Assembly: GCA_963971535.1 (NCBI GenBank)
Contig: OZ020585.1
Coordinates: forward strand, 22,442,005 to 22,506,004
Direction of reading: 5' to 3'
DNA: 64,000 nucleotides
Source of the DNA: Notolepis coatsorum
Lineage: Eukaryota > Chordata > Actinopteri > Aulopiformes > Paralepididae
Each line of letters begins with the position of its first letter. The first letter of the stretch is position 1. This document shows, piece after piece, positions 35,213-47,280 of the stretch. The notes beneath the pieces were generated by a model, which searched no databases, was not told the origin of the DNA, and saw only the letters and a program-made list of their open reading frames with translations. The translations under genes were made by a program, and so were the position numbers.

Positions 35213-35456
35213 ATCTATACTACCTTACAGTAGTCTACAGTACCATTGAATGGATGTCTCATCTATACTAACTTACAGTATAGTCTACCATTAAATGGAT
35301 GTCTCATCTATACTACCTTACAGTATAGCCTACAATTAAAGGAATGTCTCATCTATACTACCTTACAGTATAGCCTACCATTAAAGGAATGTCTCATCTA
35401 TACTACCTTGCAGTATAGCCTACCATTAAAGGAATGTCTCATCTATATTACATCTG
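35205..35456 (+). repeat. 45-bp minisatellite, about five units
   Basis: GTCTCATCTA recurs at 35256, 35301, 35346, 35391 and 35436, an exact 45-base spacing. Because 45 is divisible by three, the array gives an open repetitive frame (CLIYTTLQYSLPLKE units), which I regard as a by-product. Confidence 0.8.
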
Positions 35457-36190
35457 AGGAGCTGATATATATTATTGCTATTGTCTTAAGTTCACTAGAA
35501 ATACCTTTTTGCTCATATTTTCATTTCAAAAAGCCCTGTTCACTGTATAAAGGATTTAAAACAACTTACTAGCCACATCTGACTAACATTACCTCTCCAT
35601 AAGTATTTAGGCTGCGCTATGTTTTCATCTGCATCATTCTACTGAGCTGCAATTAATATAACACAATAATTCAACACCCTTGAATGACATCATGGAGGAC
35701 AAATCAAAACCCATTAAGGTAAGTTCAAAGGGATGGTTCAGATATTTTTTTCTATTAAGTGGTTTGGAATACTTGCCTGTAGTCTAATCGATGCATGAAA
35801 ATTTGCTTACTGAACCGAGTGCCGTGGTCAAAGTTCTGGCCAGGTTCCAAGCGAACCAGCAAGCTTCAAACAGACGGCACACAGGGTCTGGAAACAAAAA
35901 AGATTACGTTTAATCCACACAGTTGCACATTTCCAATGCGTGATTCGTCTCTTAGACCAACGTGATGTCTTAGAACTAGGACCATGGGGGGTGGGGGTAG
36001 TTGATCACATCAGTCTAAGAATCAAGCATTGGAAATGCCAGAGGACTGCTGCTTTTCTGTTGTTTCTTTGGAACCAGGCCAGAACTACGACCATAGGAAT
36101 CTGTAAGTAAGCTAATGGTCATCCATCGATTGTCCATCAACACTACTGGCAAGTATTTCATACCACTTAATATAAAAAAAAATATCCAAA
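35457..36190. other. Unassigned spacer
   Basis: A diffuse inverted repeat is visible: AAATACTTGCC-like sequence near 35768 pairs with GGCAAGTATTTCATACC near 36150. It suggests a decayed foldback element. No gene was seen. Confidence 0.35.
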
Positions 36191-36525
36191 CCATTGTTGT
36201 ACTTTATTAATTCCCATGGGGAAATTATCCCTCTGCATTTGACCCATCCTAACTACTTAGGAGCAGTGGGCAGCCACAGACAGGTGCCAGGAGACCAACT
36301 CCAGTTGTAATGGCAGTAGCTTGGTCAAGATTAATGGCAGGAGTATTAGCATGCATGTCTTTTCATGTGGAAGAAAACCGGTGAACCGGGAGAAAGTCCA
36401 CGCAAAACACACGGAGATACATGCAAACTCCACACAGGAACGCCCCCCGTTGGGTTCGAACCCATGACCTTATTACTACACTATGAGGCAACAGTGTTAT
36501 TCACTGCACCATCGTGCTGTTAACT
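36191..36525 (-). mobile_element. DANA/mermaid-like tRNA-derived SINE
   Basis: Read on the minus strand, the head near 36520 gives ACGATGGTGCAGTGAATAAC and a box B, GGGTTCGAACCCAACG. It is followed by the family's hallmark CTGTGTGGAGTTTGCATGT and a CGGTTCACCGGTTTTCTTCC segment. The low-coordinate end carries a TTTATTAATTCCCATGGGG tail. Confidence 0.75.
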
Positions 36526-36949
36526 TCCCTCAGCCTGAAGTTCCTTCAGCCTAATATTCCCTCAGCCCTATGTTCAATAGCTTGCCAACCAAATGCATTT
36601 GTGCAAGACTGTACAGGTTTGGGATATGTGTGAGATTGCCAAAAAGTGGCCCTTATATACATGTATTTTTTTCATGGGTGACCCCGTTGGGAATCAAATG
36701 TTAGTGCAGCACTACCTTTTGAGCCACAAAGGAACACGGAGTATACCGGTATAAGTGCCTCTGCTGTGAGGGATAACTATGAAACAAGATTTCATACATA
36801 TTCCACACCAGGTACATGGTATTGTATCTGACAAGTAGGGCCAGACTTGAAATGCATGTCTAACAAGCTACATGTGTTTTGAAGAGGCTTCCGCTAAATT
36901 GAGTAATCCTTGGATCATTCTACTGAGACAATACAAAGTGAGGGAGAAG

Positions 36950-37013
<64 letters not shown>

Positions 37014-37675
37014 GTGTGGTAGAAATAAGGCTGAGAAAGGAAATAACTTTTGCCAGATTAACATTCATTAGTCTGTTTGCTCTCCAGTAGACACTGACTG
37101 CATTTCAAACAGAAGCCCTGCCGAGAAAAAGAAACCCCTTCACCCGGAAGGATCTATACTCAATATTCTCCTCAGCAGTTAAGGTTTAGGACGAGGGGGT
37201 AGAGAATGATAACATTGCCTCTCTCTCCCTCATTATTATCATCATCAGCTCCCTGACCTCTTCCTGACTGGCCAAATGAAATGCAGGTCAGTCAGACAGC
37301 GTGGTCACGCTTTGCTCCCCCCGGCCCGGTGTATTGTAATAACACTGACCTTACTTAACTGGCGAGCAGGCTTCGGCGCCAGCAAATACGATGTCAGCCC
37401 CCCCCCCCCTCCACTGTGAGAAGCGGGTCACGGTCTTAGTGTGAATTAATAGTGATTCAGTCCAAAGAGGGGTTAAGGGCCATCCACAAAAAAAGAAAAG
37501 CTGCCGAACGTATAACCTTTGACCGGGTTATGACCCCTTTAAGGAAAACAAATCTCACAATTCTCTGTTACGTTGGAATTCTTTTTCTCTCTCCTGCTTC
37601 ACACCCTGTTTTATTTCCGAATGAAACCGCATGCAATGCAATGAACTGAAGTGGTGTGAACAGAGAACGAGGTCT
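36526..37675. repeat. Unassigned DNA with a (GA)n microsatellite
   Basis: A GA run with small interruptions lies at 36947-37010. A C run lies at about 37399-37409. No gene is supported. Confidence 0.5.
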
Positions 37676-37679
37676 TTAA

Positions 37680-39770
37680 CCCATTCTCTGCCACCACTTT
37701 GATCATCCTAAACCAGGGGTGTCAAACTCATTTTCACAGAGGGCCACATCAGCATTATGGTTGCCCTCAAAGGGCCAAAGACCGTATAAATGTTAATGTA
37801 ATGTAAAATAAATGTAGCTACTCATTTACATATTGTTAAACATGTTGTTTCTGTATTTATTACTTATTCAAGTTATACATATTGCATATGCATTTGCATA
37901 GATGTAAAAATATATGTTAGCTTATGTTATTTTAACAAATTATTTTAGTTTATCAGAACCCCATATTACTCCATCAATCAATGATCAAACCATTCAAGTA
38001 AATAAAGAAGAATATCATCAAATACAAGCTATGACATTAAGTTTGTTCAAAACCTTTTTGTCACAGTCAAGAGGGGCAGAACTAACAACTGTGAGCTGCA
38101 AAGAACGCGTGGGACAGATGTAGCAGTTGTTACAAAAACAAATGGCTGCACACAACCTTGCAGAGGCCATACATCCAACTAATGGAAGATAGTTTAATTA
38201 ACTTTAATTAACAGATTGCAGAATGGGTACAGACTACAGTACAGCTCAATACACACAATTGTTAAGGGGATGCAGACCAGAGAAAGACTTTCGACTTGTT
38301 TACATCAGGGTCCCCCATTTTCAATTCGTAATGAAATTGCTATTATGTGTCTGCATGAACACACAACTGTAACTGTACTAAAAAATAACAAAATAAGGGT
38401 TGTCTCAGTTCACAACTATATTGGTCAAGTTTTGGGTGGGACTTGTTTGCGTCCCTACAGCTTCTTATTCAATTGAGCGAGATGCTCGGTTATGTCACAC
38501 AGCCAGCTTGCATCTGACAGTTCAGAGAATATTTCTTCAACCCTTTGTTACCTATTCCGCCTGGATCTTTTTTGTATTTTGGGCTGTAAAATTGTCAAAG
38601 AATGTCTGAGGAGTAAGTGCTTTTGGCTTTTTTCCTTTGTTACTTCATCAATACCTCAGATGTTCAACACACATGTATGTGTAATAACTAAGGCTGTCAA
38701 AGCTTTATTAACGCATTAACCCAGAATTATTTTAGCGCCACTATTTTTTAACCCAAGATTAATGTTAAAAAAAAAAATCAGAGCTCTTGGGGGGCCACAT
38801 CAAATGACGTGGCGGGCCGCATTTGGCCCGCGGGCCATGAGTTTGACACCTATGTCCTAAACCATCCTCTGCCAGCGCTATTTGTCTATGGAGATGTTCA
38901 CCTTCCTTCTTTACAGGGCTATAACTTTTTTAATTGTATTGCTAAATTGACATTACTATGGCCCATTCAACATCAATTATCTATCGTTCAGGATGTAGGA
39001 ACGTTTTACTTTTTCATTCACACATTCATACTAAAATACTGTCTAGAGTATAAATATGTTTTTATTGTTTTCTGCAGTATTTCATAGAACGTGATATAGG
39101 CATAAATGCATATATTAGATTATCAAATGCAGTTTGATACCGATCCATGCTATATTAAAAATTTCAACTGTACATGGTCCTAAACGTCATGACTGATCAT
39201 CTGCGGGTGAGCGGAGGGTCGTTTATAATTCAATGACCGACGTTAAATGATTTATGTAGTATGGGTGATATATTGATCAGAGCAGTTTGTATCGAAAATG
39301 ATAAACAAAAACGCTGAAACTCACGTCAGTCTCCTCGTAGCGTTGGCCGATGAGAGTGGAGCAAACGGATCCCAATTATGTGATGTTGATCGATGCGATC
39401 CATTTCCGGTTTGTATATTACTAATACACGTCCAAATCATGTTGATTATTGAGTTATGGCAAAGATCCATATCCGCGGTGTCTGTATTGAGCCCCGGGAC
39501 GTTAAACGAGTGGCCGGACAAAATTAGGGGACGGACCGAGCTCCAACGGGCACTTCCGTTTTGGCAACTCGTCGATCGGCCACCAGGTGGCGGTATTGAA
39601 GCGTTGCAGAGTTGTGATGGCTCAGACAGCATCAGCCAAGACTCCGTGGGTGAAATATGAATACCATGACGAAAATATGAAATATTGATCTCAAACACGC
39701 CTTACGGCGTGATTGGCAGACAACGCATGGCGGAGAAACACGCCTTAACACATGATTGGCGGAGAATGGG
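37680..39770 (-). mobile_element. piggyBac-like non-autonomous element, copy F, with nested hAT
   Basis: TTAA flanks it at 37676-37679 and 39771-39774. The ends are CCCATTCTCTGCC and, reversed, CCCATTCTCCGCC. The right-hand modules carry CACGCCTTACGGCGTG (39696-39711) and a decayed partner. A CTCF-like CCACCAGGTGGCGGT lies at 39580-39594. The C/G run of sibling copies is reduced to three bases here. Confidence 0.8.
37714..38854. mobile_element. Non-autonomous hAT, family X copy 1
   Basis: It starts CAGGGGTGTCAAACTC and ends GAGTTTGACACCTATG. The 8-bp duplication TCCTAAAC lies at 37706-37713 and 38855-38862. It is nearly identical along its length to 55371-56528. It contains an inverted fragment of the LINE 3' end at about 38208-38330. 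Its open frames are spurious. Confidence 0.85.
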
Positions 39771-39774
39771 TTAA

Positions 39775-40044
39775 TTAATAAACTGGAAAGATTTGAGAAT
39801 CCATCACTTTAACATTCATGAGTATGAGTCAAGCCTGTACATAATTTACTTGAATGCCAAAAATGTAGGCCTATTAAATTTGATGTCAACAACTATCTGT
39901 AGCAGCTTTGGGAGAAAGGATATTTTAAACTACAGTGGTTAACTAGTTCTACTTGAGCCAAAGGTAGGTTTGGCATTTAGAATTAACTTGAAGCTTTCCT
40001 TGTTACAATTGCACACCAAGGGGGTATTGTAATCAGCCAATGGG
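39775..40044. other. Unassigned spacer
   Basis: No gene or element was seen. Confidence 0.4.
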
Positions 40045-40301
40045 GTATTGTGATTAGATTCGATTAAAATGTATTGTCATTTATTGAAAACATTTAAATT
40101 AAAAAAAATATATATATGTATTGTCATTATACAGCGCAAGTACAGTACAAAAACGAAAAGAAGTTTGGCATCCAACCAGAGTACAAATGTAACAGTAAAG
40201 TGCAACAGCAATATACAATGTACAGGTGATTAAACTGGGTACAAAATATACAAATCAGTATTACTGAGTGTAGTGCTAATCAGATGTATGTACAGAGTTG
40301 T

Positions 40302-41433
40302 AATAATAATAACTTTTTCTATAGCGCCTTTCATTAAACCCAAGGTCGCTTTACATAGGGCGAAAAACAACAATAACAGACATGGTGGACAGACACACAA
40401 CATTCAATGTAGGATGTTATGGGTCAAAGGCCATGTTGAAGAGGTGAGTTTTGAAGCAGTCCAGAGTTGGGGCATTATGGAGTTCTGTGGGGAGGGAGTT
40501 CCAGAAGGTGGGAGCTGCCACACTGAAAGCTATGTCCCCAAAGGTCCGCAGTCTGGTTCGGGGAATGGAGAGCTGACCAGTGTCCGAGGATCGCAGGGAC
40601 CGTGACTGAGTGTGGGGGTGGAGGAGGTCTGTGAGGTACTGAGGTGCCAGAGCATGGAGGGACTTGTAAGTGAGCAGGAGGGTTTTGTAGGTGATGTGGG
40701 ATTTGATGGGGAGCCAGTGGAGGTGGATGAGGGTAGGGGTGATGTGTTGCCAGGGTTTGGTGCGGGTGAGAAGCAGAGTTTTAAACATAATGGAGCCTGT
40801 CCAGGGTTTTGCTTGGAACCCCGGACAGGACTCTGTTGCAGTAGTCCAGGCGGGAGGTGACGAAGGCATGGGTGAGGGTCTCAGCTGTGAAGTCGGAAAG
40901 TGATGGTCGGAGTCTGGAGATGTTTCTGAGGTGATAGAAGGTGGATTTGGTGACAGAACTTGGCCTCAGACCTACTCCTATCCAAGCTCCGGGAGGGTCA
41001 TCAAAGAGAAGTCGCCTATTCTCAGTCCTTGCCCCACAATGGTGGAATGAACTACCCACCCCAGTTAGGACAGCCGAAACACGTCCAATCTTTCGCCGTC
41101 GACTAAAGACGCACTTCTTCAACCATTATCTGAATAAAAAGAAAAAAAGAAAAGAAAACTAACCCTAACTAACCATACTGTCATGCACTTGTCCTAATAA
41201 ACTACCCTACACTGTAGCACTCAACACTTTGATGAACATTGTTACTCAGCTGATAGAGTTGTGCCCTTCCTGATGGCTTGTTGTACAGAACTTGTAAGTC
41301 GCTTTGGATAAAAGCGTCAGCTAAATGACTAAATGTAAATGTAAACTGACATGGGCTTGGTAGGAAAGGGTGGAGTCCAGGATGACACCCATGTTGTGGA
41401 TCTTTGGGGAAGGGCAGATGGAGCAGCAGTCTA
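40302..41433 (-). mobile_element. L2-like LINE fragment with broken reverse transcriptase C-terminus
   Basis: Minus frames at 41122-40781 and 40869-40417 encode the L2 tail: LTHAFVTSRLDYCN, GVPSKTLDRL, then after a frameshift THLNLHWLPI-type sequence (here LIHLHWLPIKSHITYKTL), APQYLTDLL, RTRLRTFGDIAFSVAAPTFW and NSLPTEL. The 3' UTR ends in a TTATTA-type tail at about 40302-40316. It is split by a second L2-type fragment at 40957-41345. Confidence 0.75.
40957..41345 (+). mobile_element. Second L2-type LINE 3' end, nested in the first
   Basis: The plus frame from about 40957 carries LGLRPTPIQAPGG, RSRLFSVLAPQWWNELPTPV and RLKTHFFNHYL before its stop at 41160-41162. A 3' UTR follows with GTCGCTTTGGATAAAAGCG, ending in AAATGTAAATGTAAA. 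TGACA borders both sides (about 40952 and 41346). The 3' part is shared with 61388-61640. Confidence 0.75.
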
Positions 41434-41493
41434 TGTAGTATAATATGTACAGTGATACAGGTACAGTATAAAAACAGTATGATATGTACAGAT

Positions 41494-43081
41494 TAAGGCT
41501 GTCAAAGTGAATGCGGTATTAACGCGTTATCGCCCGATTCTATTAACGCCACAATTTTTTTTAACTCGCGATAAACGTTTAAGAGACTTCACTCAGGTGT
41601 ATTGTTGATGCTCTCATTGATACTATGTTTGTTTCTGAAGTGTGTGTGTGTGTGAGATATATAGAGAGAGAGGGGGGTGAGAGAGATGAGGAAGGGGCAA
41701 GAGAGAAAGAGAGCTGGGAGAGTGTGTGTGTGAGAAAGAGAGGGGGTGTGTGTGATTACTCAGCCCTTGTTTGGGTGAATGTAACAAGTTCCTAATGTTT
41801 TCTTTCCCCTATTATTTCATGCACACTTTATTCATTGTTTTAAATTATTATTTTCTTTTAACACTATGGTCGCCGAAAACGCCTTTGGACGTCTTTCCTA
41901 GCCATGCTCATTCTGCCGAAGACGCCGTAACTCGTCTTTGATATCAATATTTCAAAAATCTGTGCTCGAAATCATATTTCTCCTCCGGGGACCTGAGATG
42001 TACAGCTGAGCTCCACTCAACTCTCTAGCGGTTCAAGAGCGCCATCTGGTGGCCGATCGGCAGATCGCTAACAGGAAGTGACTCGTCAAACAGGAAGTGC
42101 TCATCCATATTTCGTCCGGGCACTCGCGATCATTAGCAGGACTCTATCTCAACACACTGGATAATCAATCGCTCGCCCTAACTCAATAAACAACGTTATT
42201 TGGACGTATATAGTATTATACAACCTGGAAATGGTTCATCAGGATCAACATCCCATAATCGAAAACTGTCTACTCCAAGCTGATCGTCCAACGGCGCGAG
42301 GAAGATACGGTGAGTTTCAACGTTATTTTCTAACGTCTTCTATACTAACTGATCTGATGATCATATGACCCACACTAGATGAATGGTATAACGTTGCCCA
42401 CGGAATTATAAACGCCCCCTCGCCCATCCGGTCAATATCAGATGATACGTAGTAACTTCTAGAAGTACCTCCAGTTGAAATTTTTCATCTGGCACCGATC
42501 GCTACCAAACTGTATTTGATCATCAATATAATGCATTTGGGTCTATAAATCAAGTTCTGGAGAAAGCTGCAGAAAACGATAAAAACATACTTATACTTTA
42601 GACCATATTTTAGTATGAATATGTGAATGAAAAAGTATATCGTTGCTACACCCTGAACAATGGATATAGGACATTGAATGGGCCATAATAATGTCAATTT
42701 AGCAATAGAATTTAAAAAGTTATAGCCCTGCAAAGAAGGGGAACTTCTCCATAGACAAATAGAGCTGGCTAGGGATGGTAAATTATGAATTTAACCATGG
42801 CGATCAAAGTGTTAAGTTATTTTGTGCATCACTCTGTTTTGAATTTGATGCAAATTTGCAATGCATGAGGGTCATCCTTTTGTGTTAAATGGCTGCATAA
42901 AGCAAGCATTTGTTGTCGCATGTTGTTAAGAGTATTAAAACTTGGAACTTGAAAAATATCTGTTTAAGGTAAACAGAAAAAATATATATTTAAATGCGAT
43001 TAATTTGGGTTTAATCTCGAGTTAACTATGGACAATCATGCGATTAATCGAGTTAAATATTTTAATCGATTGACAGCACTA
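41494..43081. mobile_element. hAT-like element with nested piggyBac-like copy
   Basis: It starts TAAGGCTGTCAAAG and ends, reversed, TAGTGCTGTCAATCG. The 8-bp duplication GTACAGAT lies at 41486-41493 and 43082-43089. TTAACGCG- and CGATTAAT-rich subterminal repeats are typical of this group. TG/GA-rich sequence lies at 41640-41755. No transposase was seen. Confidence 0.75.
41872..42811 (+). mobile_element. piggyBac-like non-autonomous element, copy G
   Basis: TTAA flanks it at 41868-41871 and 42812-42815. The ends are CACTATGGTCGCC and, reversed, CACTTTGATCGCC. The inner module has AAGACG...CGTCTT arms. A CTCF-like motif (AGCGCCATCTGGTGG on the plus strand) lies at 42038-42052. The segment homologous to the hAT hotspot reads TCATCAGGATCAACATCC and is uninterrupted. 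Confidence 0.8.
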
Positions 43082-43275
43082 GTACAGATATAGATAGTAC
43101 CTACAGATATGTAAAAGGACTATGTTCAGGTAAATACAGACAGGTGTGGATAGATATTAGGCGGTGAGAATAAATATATATGGTATGCAGCATTATTGTA
43201 CATGCTATCATACAGAGCTATGGGTTATATGCAGGTGTATAAGTAAGTATATAGAGGGGTTATATGCAGGTATAT

Positions 43276-44278
43276 ATGATCACTAGCATATGTGTGTGGT
43301 TGTGTATGTATCTTTTCCCACAATAGTAATACATCAGGCATTTCTCATCCAATTTGGATCAAACATGACAGATAAGTTGACGGCCAATGAGCTCCACTAT
43401 TGATTTTCTTATTTCAAATCAGTCAAAGGTCAACGGTGCAGACAGGTCAAAATTCTAGCGATTGTCTGGGAATAACCAAAATGCAAGCATGCTACATACA
43501 GTAAGTGGGGAAGAGCTTGTCAACTCTGCCTACATTATATTTTGTCAGGAGTCTCCTCTGAGCAGCAGCACCGCTCTGTGAATTAGACAGGTGTCATTAC
43601 TCTGGCATATTATAGTGGAACTCCATATATGGGCATCGGCCTGGTTGCTGTACAAGCTGGTTTTGTCTCCAGAACTCCTAATATGGGCATACAGCGGGAA
43701 ACGCACTCTCTTATCACCTCTCCTTCTCTGCTGGCTGCCATAATATTTACACTATGTCACTATTGTTTGATCAAATCAAATTGTCATCCAGTTTCATTTT
43801 CTCTTCCCATCGCACCTCAAAACACGCCCTTTTCAGTACAACACGCATACATTAAAGACCCATGGACACCATAGACATCACAGTTATAGTTCACACTCTG
43901 TTTACATTTGCTGGTCCAATATCACCAGGACAGCTTCACATACAAATTCATTGACTCTGTGGTATCATCATGCCATCTTTTTGTTGTCATTCCCACGCAG
44001 TGCCACTGCTGAACTCCTTTTGCACGATGATCCCTTTGACCTCCAGTGTTTCTATTCCCCATTGCAGGTTGCATATGTACCGATCAAACCGCCAAACAGT
44101 ACTTTGTTGTGGGTCTGACGCGTGTGTTGGGGTTATGTGAGGGTAGAGAACAGGTGACGATTTTGGACCACACCTCAAAGTCTAGAGAAATTACCTGTAC
44201 AATAACTTCCACAACACATCAGTCCACAAAAATGAATGTACACAAAGCCTAAACCAACACTCATTACAGACTCTACAT
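43276..44278. other. Unassigned spacer
   Basis: No gene was seen. The short frames at 43629-44252 lack any recognisable family. Confidence 0.4.
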
Positions 44279-44282
44279 TTAA

Positions 44283-45039
44283 CCCTTTCACTGCCGCACT
44301 ACCAAACGGTTAACCCTTTCACTGCGACAATTCACAGAAGGTTAACCCTGTCACTGCCACACAACAGTCAGTTAACCCTTTCACTGCCACACGACAGAAG
44401 GTTTTGATAGTAAAGGGTTAACCTTCTGTTGTGTGGCAGTGAAAGGGTTAACCGGCTGTTGTGTGGCCATCACTTTACACACAGCACAGTGAGGCAGACG
44501 AATAACTGCACATTTCCACTGTGGTTTATTATGAATGATAATTACTTATGCAATGTGGCTTAGGGAGCATGCAAATGAGCAGTTCATTAGAGGGATTAGG
44601 ACCAGGTTACCCAATTAAAGTTGATCGTGACATTCAGCCTCGATTGTGCCACTGACACGGCGACAGACCATTTTCAGGCACCATTCAGTATAGCCTACAT
44701 TCTAACTTGATGGTTAGATAGTAAGATTCAAATTATAATGAAGTGCTTATAATGAGCTAGCTAAAAAAAAACTAAAGAAATCCCTACAGTGTGTGCAGTG
44801 GTGGCTTCAAAGTCTGAGAAACATGGACACTGTCGCAGCCAAAGGCATACCGACTGTGTTTAACAGTCTGACGAACCTCTCCTTCCCATTCCTGTAAGCA
44901 TGCAGTTTCATGCTCACTGACAGGTATGTTTCTTTTTTCTTTGTCACAAACCCTGCCTCCTTACATGAAGATTTGCTGAAAAATCCGTCGGTTGTGTGAT
45001 AGTAAAGGGTTAACCTTCTGTCGTGTGGCAGTGAAAGGG
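44283..45039. mobile_element. TTAA-flanked element with multiplied terminal motifs (element M)
   Basis: The outer TTAA sites are 44279-44282 and 45040-45043, with ends CCCTTTCACTGCC. The left side has four forward copies of the TTAACCCTTTCACTGCC motif (TTAA at 44279, 44310, 44342, 44372) and then two inverted ones (44418, 44448). The right side has two (45010, 45040). The 490-bp interior is almost identical to 50330-50827. The 190-codon minus frame across its right boundary (44807-45379) has no family I recognise. Confidence 0.65.
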
Positions 45040-45043
45040 TTAA

Positions 45044-45302
45044 GGCATTGCTTTTTGTACTGTCTACATGGCACTGTCTATATACTTCAGAGGCAAATTT
45101 CCATCCATTGTGCCATATTGTCAGTCCCAACCAACCACTGGGATACAAACCACAAAACACATCTTGGCCCACAGTGGCCACCATAAAAAAACGGTTGCTA
45201 TGTGTCCCACAGTTCTTTCTGCATTGAGTGGCTTGTAAATTAACAGCATAAATTAATGGAATTTTGGTACCTATGGAACCCGTTCTAGTGACTGGCTGGT
45301 CC
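45044..45302. other. Unassigned spacer between two TTAA elements
   Basis: It is covered by part of an unrecognised minus frame. No domain was seen. Confidence 0.35.
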
Positions 45303-45306
45303 TTAA

Positions 45307-46261
45307 CACATTGGGTGCCATGCAGTATGCCCATCTTTACCACCCTCTGCCAGCGCTGTAACCCTATGGAGTGGCTCACCTTCTTTGCAGGGCTATAACC
45401 TTTTAAATATTATAGCTATATCGACATTACTATGGCCCATTCAACATCGGGTATCTATCGAACGTGGGAACGTTATATTTTTCCATTCATACATTGTCGC
45501 GTTAGTACCGTCGAGAATATAAGTATGTTTTTAGACTGTATAGCAGTAATTCCTAGAACGCGTGCTATAGGCCCCGACACGTATTATACATTATCGATGT
45601 AGCGTTTCGTCCCTATACGCGCTATATAAAATTGTTTAAATGCATATGATCGCTATACATTATGCTCCATCATGCGTGAAGGAAATGGGGGGGGGGGGGG
45701 GGGTCGTTTATGATTCCTTGATTGTCAGTAACGGCTTTCTTTAGTAAGACACCATACGTTGATCGGACAGATTGCAATGAAATACATGGACAATCGAGCT
45801 GGAAATAACGTTAGGTTCCTCTTACCTGTGCCTGATGAGACTGGAGAAAAAAGATTCCAATTATTTGACGTCGATCTGCTAGATCCATTTTCCGTTTGTA
45901 TGACGCAATAAACGCCGAAAGCATATTGATTCTTGCGTCTCGAAAGCGATCCCATGCACTCGAGTGTGTATCTTGATCCACGTTACAAGATATCTCTGGC
46001 GGAGCTTTTCCCCTGATGCACAGAGCCCCACTTCCGGTTTAGAGTGGAGTGTAACTCGCCCGAAATCCACCAGGTGGCGGTATTGAGGCGTTGCAATATC
46101 AGACAGGGTCCAGCTGGCTCCCGGAGGCTTACTGGATGAATTATGAATGCCAATAGCGAATAAAAGAAATAACGATCATAAAAACGAGTTTACTCGTTGT
46201 TGGCACTCAACGCATGGCGGCCAATAAATAACGAGTATACTCGTTATTGGCAATTAATGTG
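45307..46261 (-). mobile_element. piggyBac-like non-autonomous element, copy H
   Basis: TTAA flanks it at 45303-45306 and 46262-46265. The ends are CACATTGGGTGCC and, reversed, CACATTAATTGCC. The right modules carry AACGAGTTTACTCGTT (46183-46198) and AACGAGTATACTCGTT (46230-46245, a perfect palindrome). A CTCF-like CCACCAGGTGGCGGT lies at 46067-46081. A G run of 17 lies at 45687-45703. Confidence 0.85.
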
Positions 46262-46325
46262 TTAAGCCTGATGGCCCAGTACTGGGCTGGAATTAATATC
46301 ACGTCATAAATATATCAATAGAGTA

Positions 46326-47276
46326 CACTTTGAGTGCCGGGACACGTCTTTTCACGTCTTTGCTGGCCATGCTAAAGTTGCCGGGGGACGCTGTACAGCG
46401 TCCTTATATCAATATTTCAAAAATCTGCGATCGGATTCATAATGTCCCTCCGCTGGCCTGAGATCCACCAGCAGGACCCACTGAGCTCTCTGGCGGTTCA
46501 GGAGCGCCATCTGGTGGCCGATCGGCGCAATCGCCAAACAGGATGTTGAATAGAGGTTGTCCTAGACGACCGTAGTACTTCCGGCGCTCGCTATAGGTCC
46601 CGCGACTCTGGCTCGTCACACTACACAGTGATCGATTGCCAATAACTCGATAAACAACATGATTTGGACGTATATACCATTATACAAGCTGGAGATGGAC
46701 CGGGTAAATTTACATCCCATAATGATAAGATTTCAACTCGACGATGATCGCCCAACGGCGCGCGGAGACTGGGGTGAGTTTCAGCGTGTAACGTTACCCT
46801 CTTCGATACTAACTGCTATTATCAACATTTGACCCACATTAGATGATTGGTATAACGCTGCCCACGGAATTATAAACGCCCCCTAGCCCATCCGGTCAAC
46901 ATCAGATGACGTGTAGTAACTTCTAGAAGTACGTCTAGTTGGAATTTTTTATATCGCGCTGATTGCCATAAAACTGTATTGCATCATCAATATAATGCAT
47001 TTGGGGCTATAGATCACGTTCTGGAGAAAGCTGCAGAAAGAGATGAAAACATACTTATACATTAGACCATACTTTACTATGAATATGTGAATGAAAAAGT
47101 TTAACGTTGCTACACAATGAACAATACATATAGGACTTTGAATGGGCCCTAATAATGGCAATGTAGCAATAGAATTTAAAAAGTTATAGCCATGCAAAGA
47201 AGGGGTACTTCTCCATAGACAAATAGAGCCGGCAACCTATGGTATATCATTAATTTAACCCAAGGCAACCAAAGTG
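46326..47276 (+). mobile_element. piggyBac-like non-autonomous element, copy I
   Basis: The start is CACTTTGAGTGCC with a decayed left flank (AGTA). The right flank is TTAA at 47277-47280, after an end that reads CACTTTGGTTGCC when reversed. The inner module carries GGACGCTGTACAGCGTCC (46386-46403), a perfect 18-bp palindrome. A CTCF-like AGCGCCATCTGGTGG lies at 46503-46517. It lies about 60 bp from copy H. Confidence 0.8.
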
Positions 47277-47280
47277 TTAA

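Larger units (their letters stand above)
40045..43275 (-). mobile_element. LINE 3' tail acting as host for nested insertions
   Basis: The pieces at 40045-40301, 41434-41493 and 43082-43275 line up in order with the uninterrupted copy at 49228-49620 (for example TGTACAGAGTTGTA, ACAGATATGTAAAAGGACT, GAGCTATGGGTTATATGCAG). The low-coordinate end carries TGTATTGTCATT, a LINE-tail type on the minus strand. No coding part was found. Confidence 0.65.

Noticed and set aside
35246..35572. Repetitive 108-codon protein
   Set aside because: It is an artefact of a minisatellite whose unit length is divisible by three.
36868..37090. Ser/Leu- or Arg/Glu-rich frames
   Set aside because: They are translations of a GA microsatellite.
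44279..44460. Possible CRISPR-like array of regular repeats
   Set aside because: The DNA is vertebrate, the units contain TTAA element ends, and some are inverted, so it is a transposon end array.
44807..45379. 190-codon minus frame, considered as a piggyBac transposase
   Set aside because: I could not find the aspartate motifs or cysteine-rich tail of piggyBac enzymes, and the frame crosses an element boundary.
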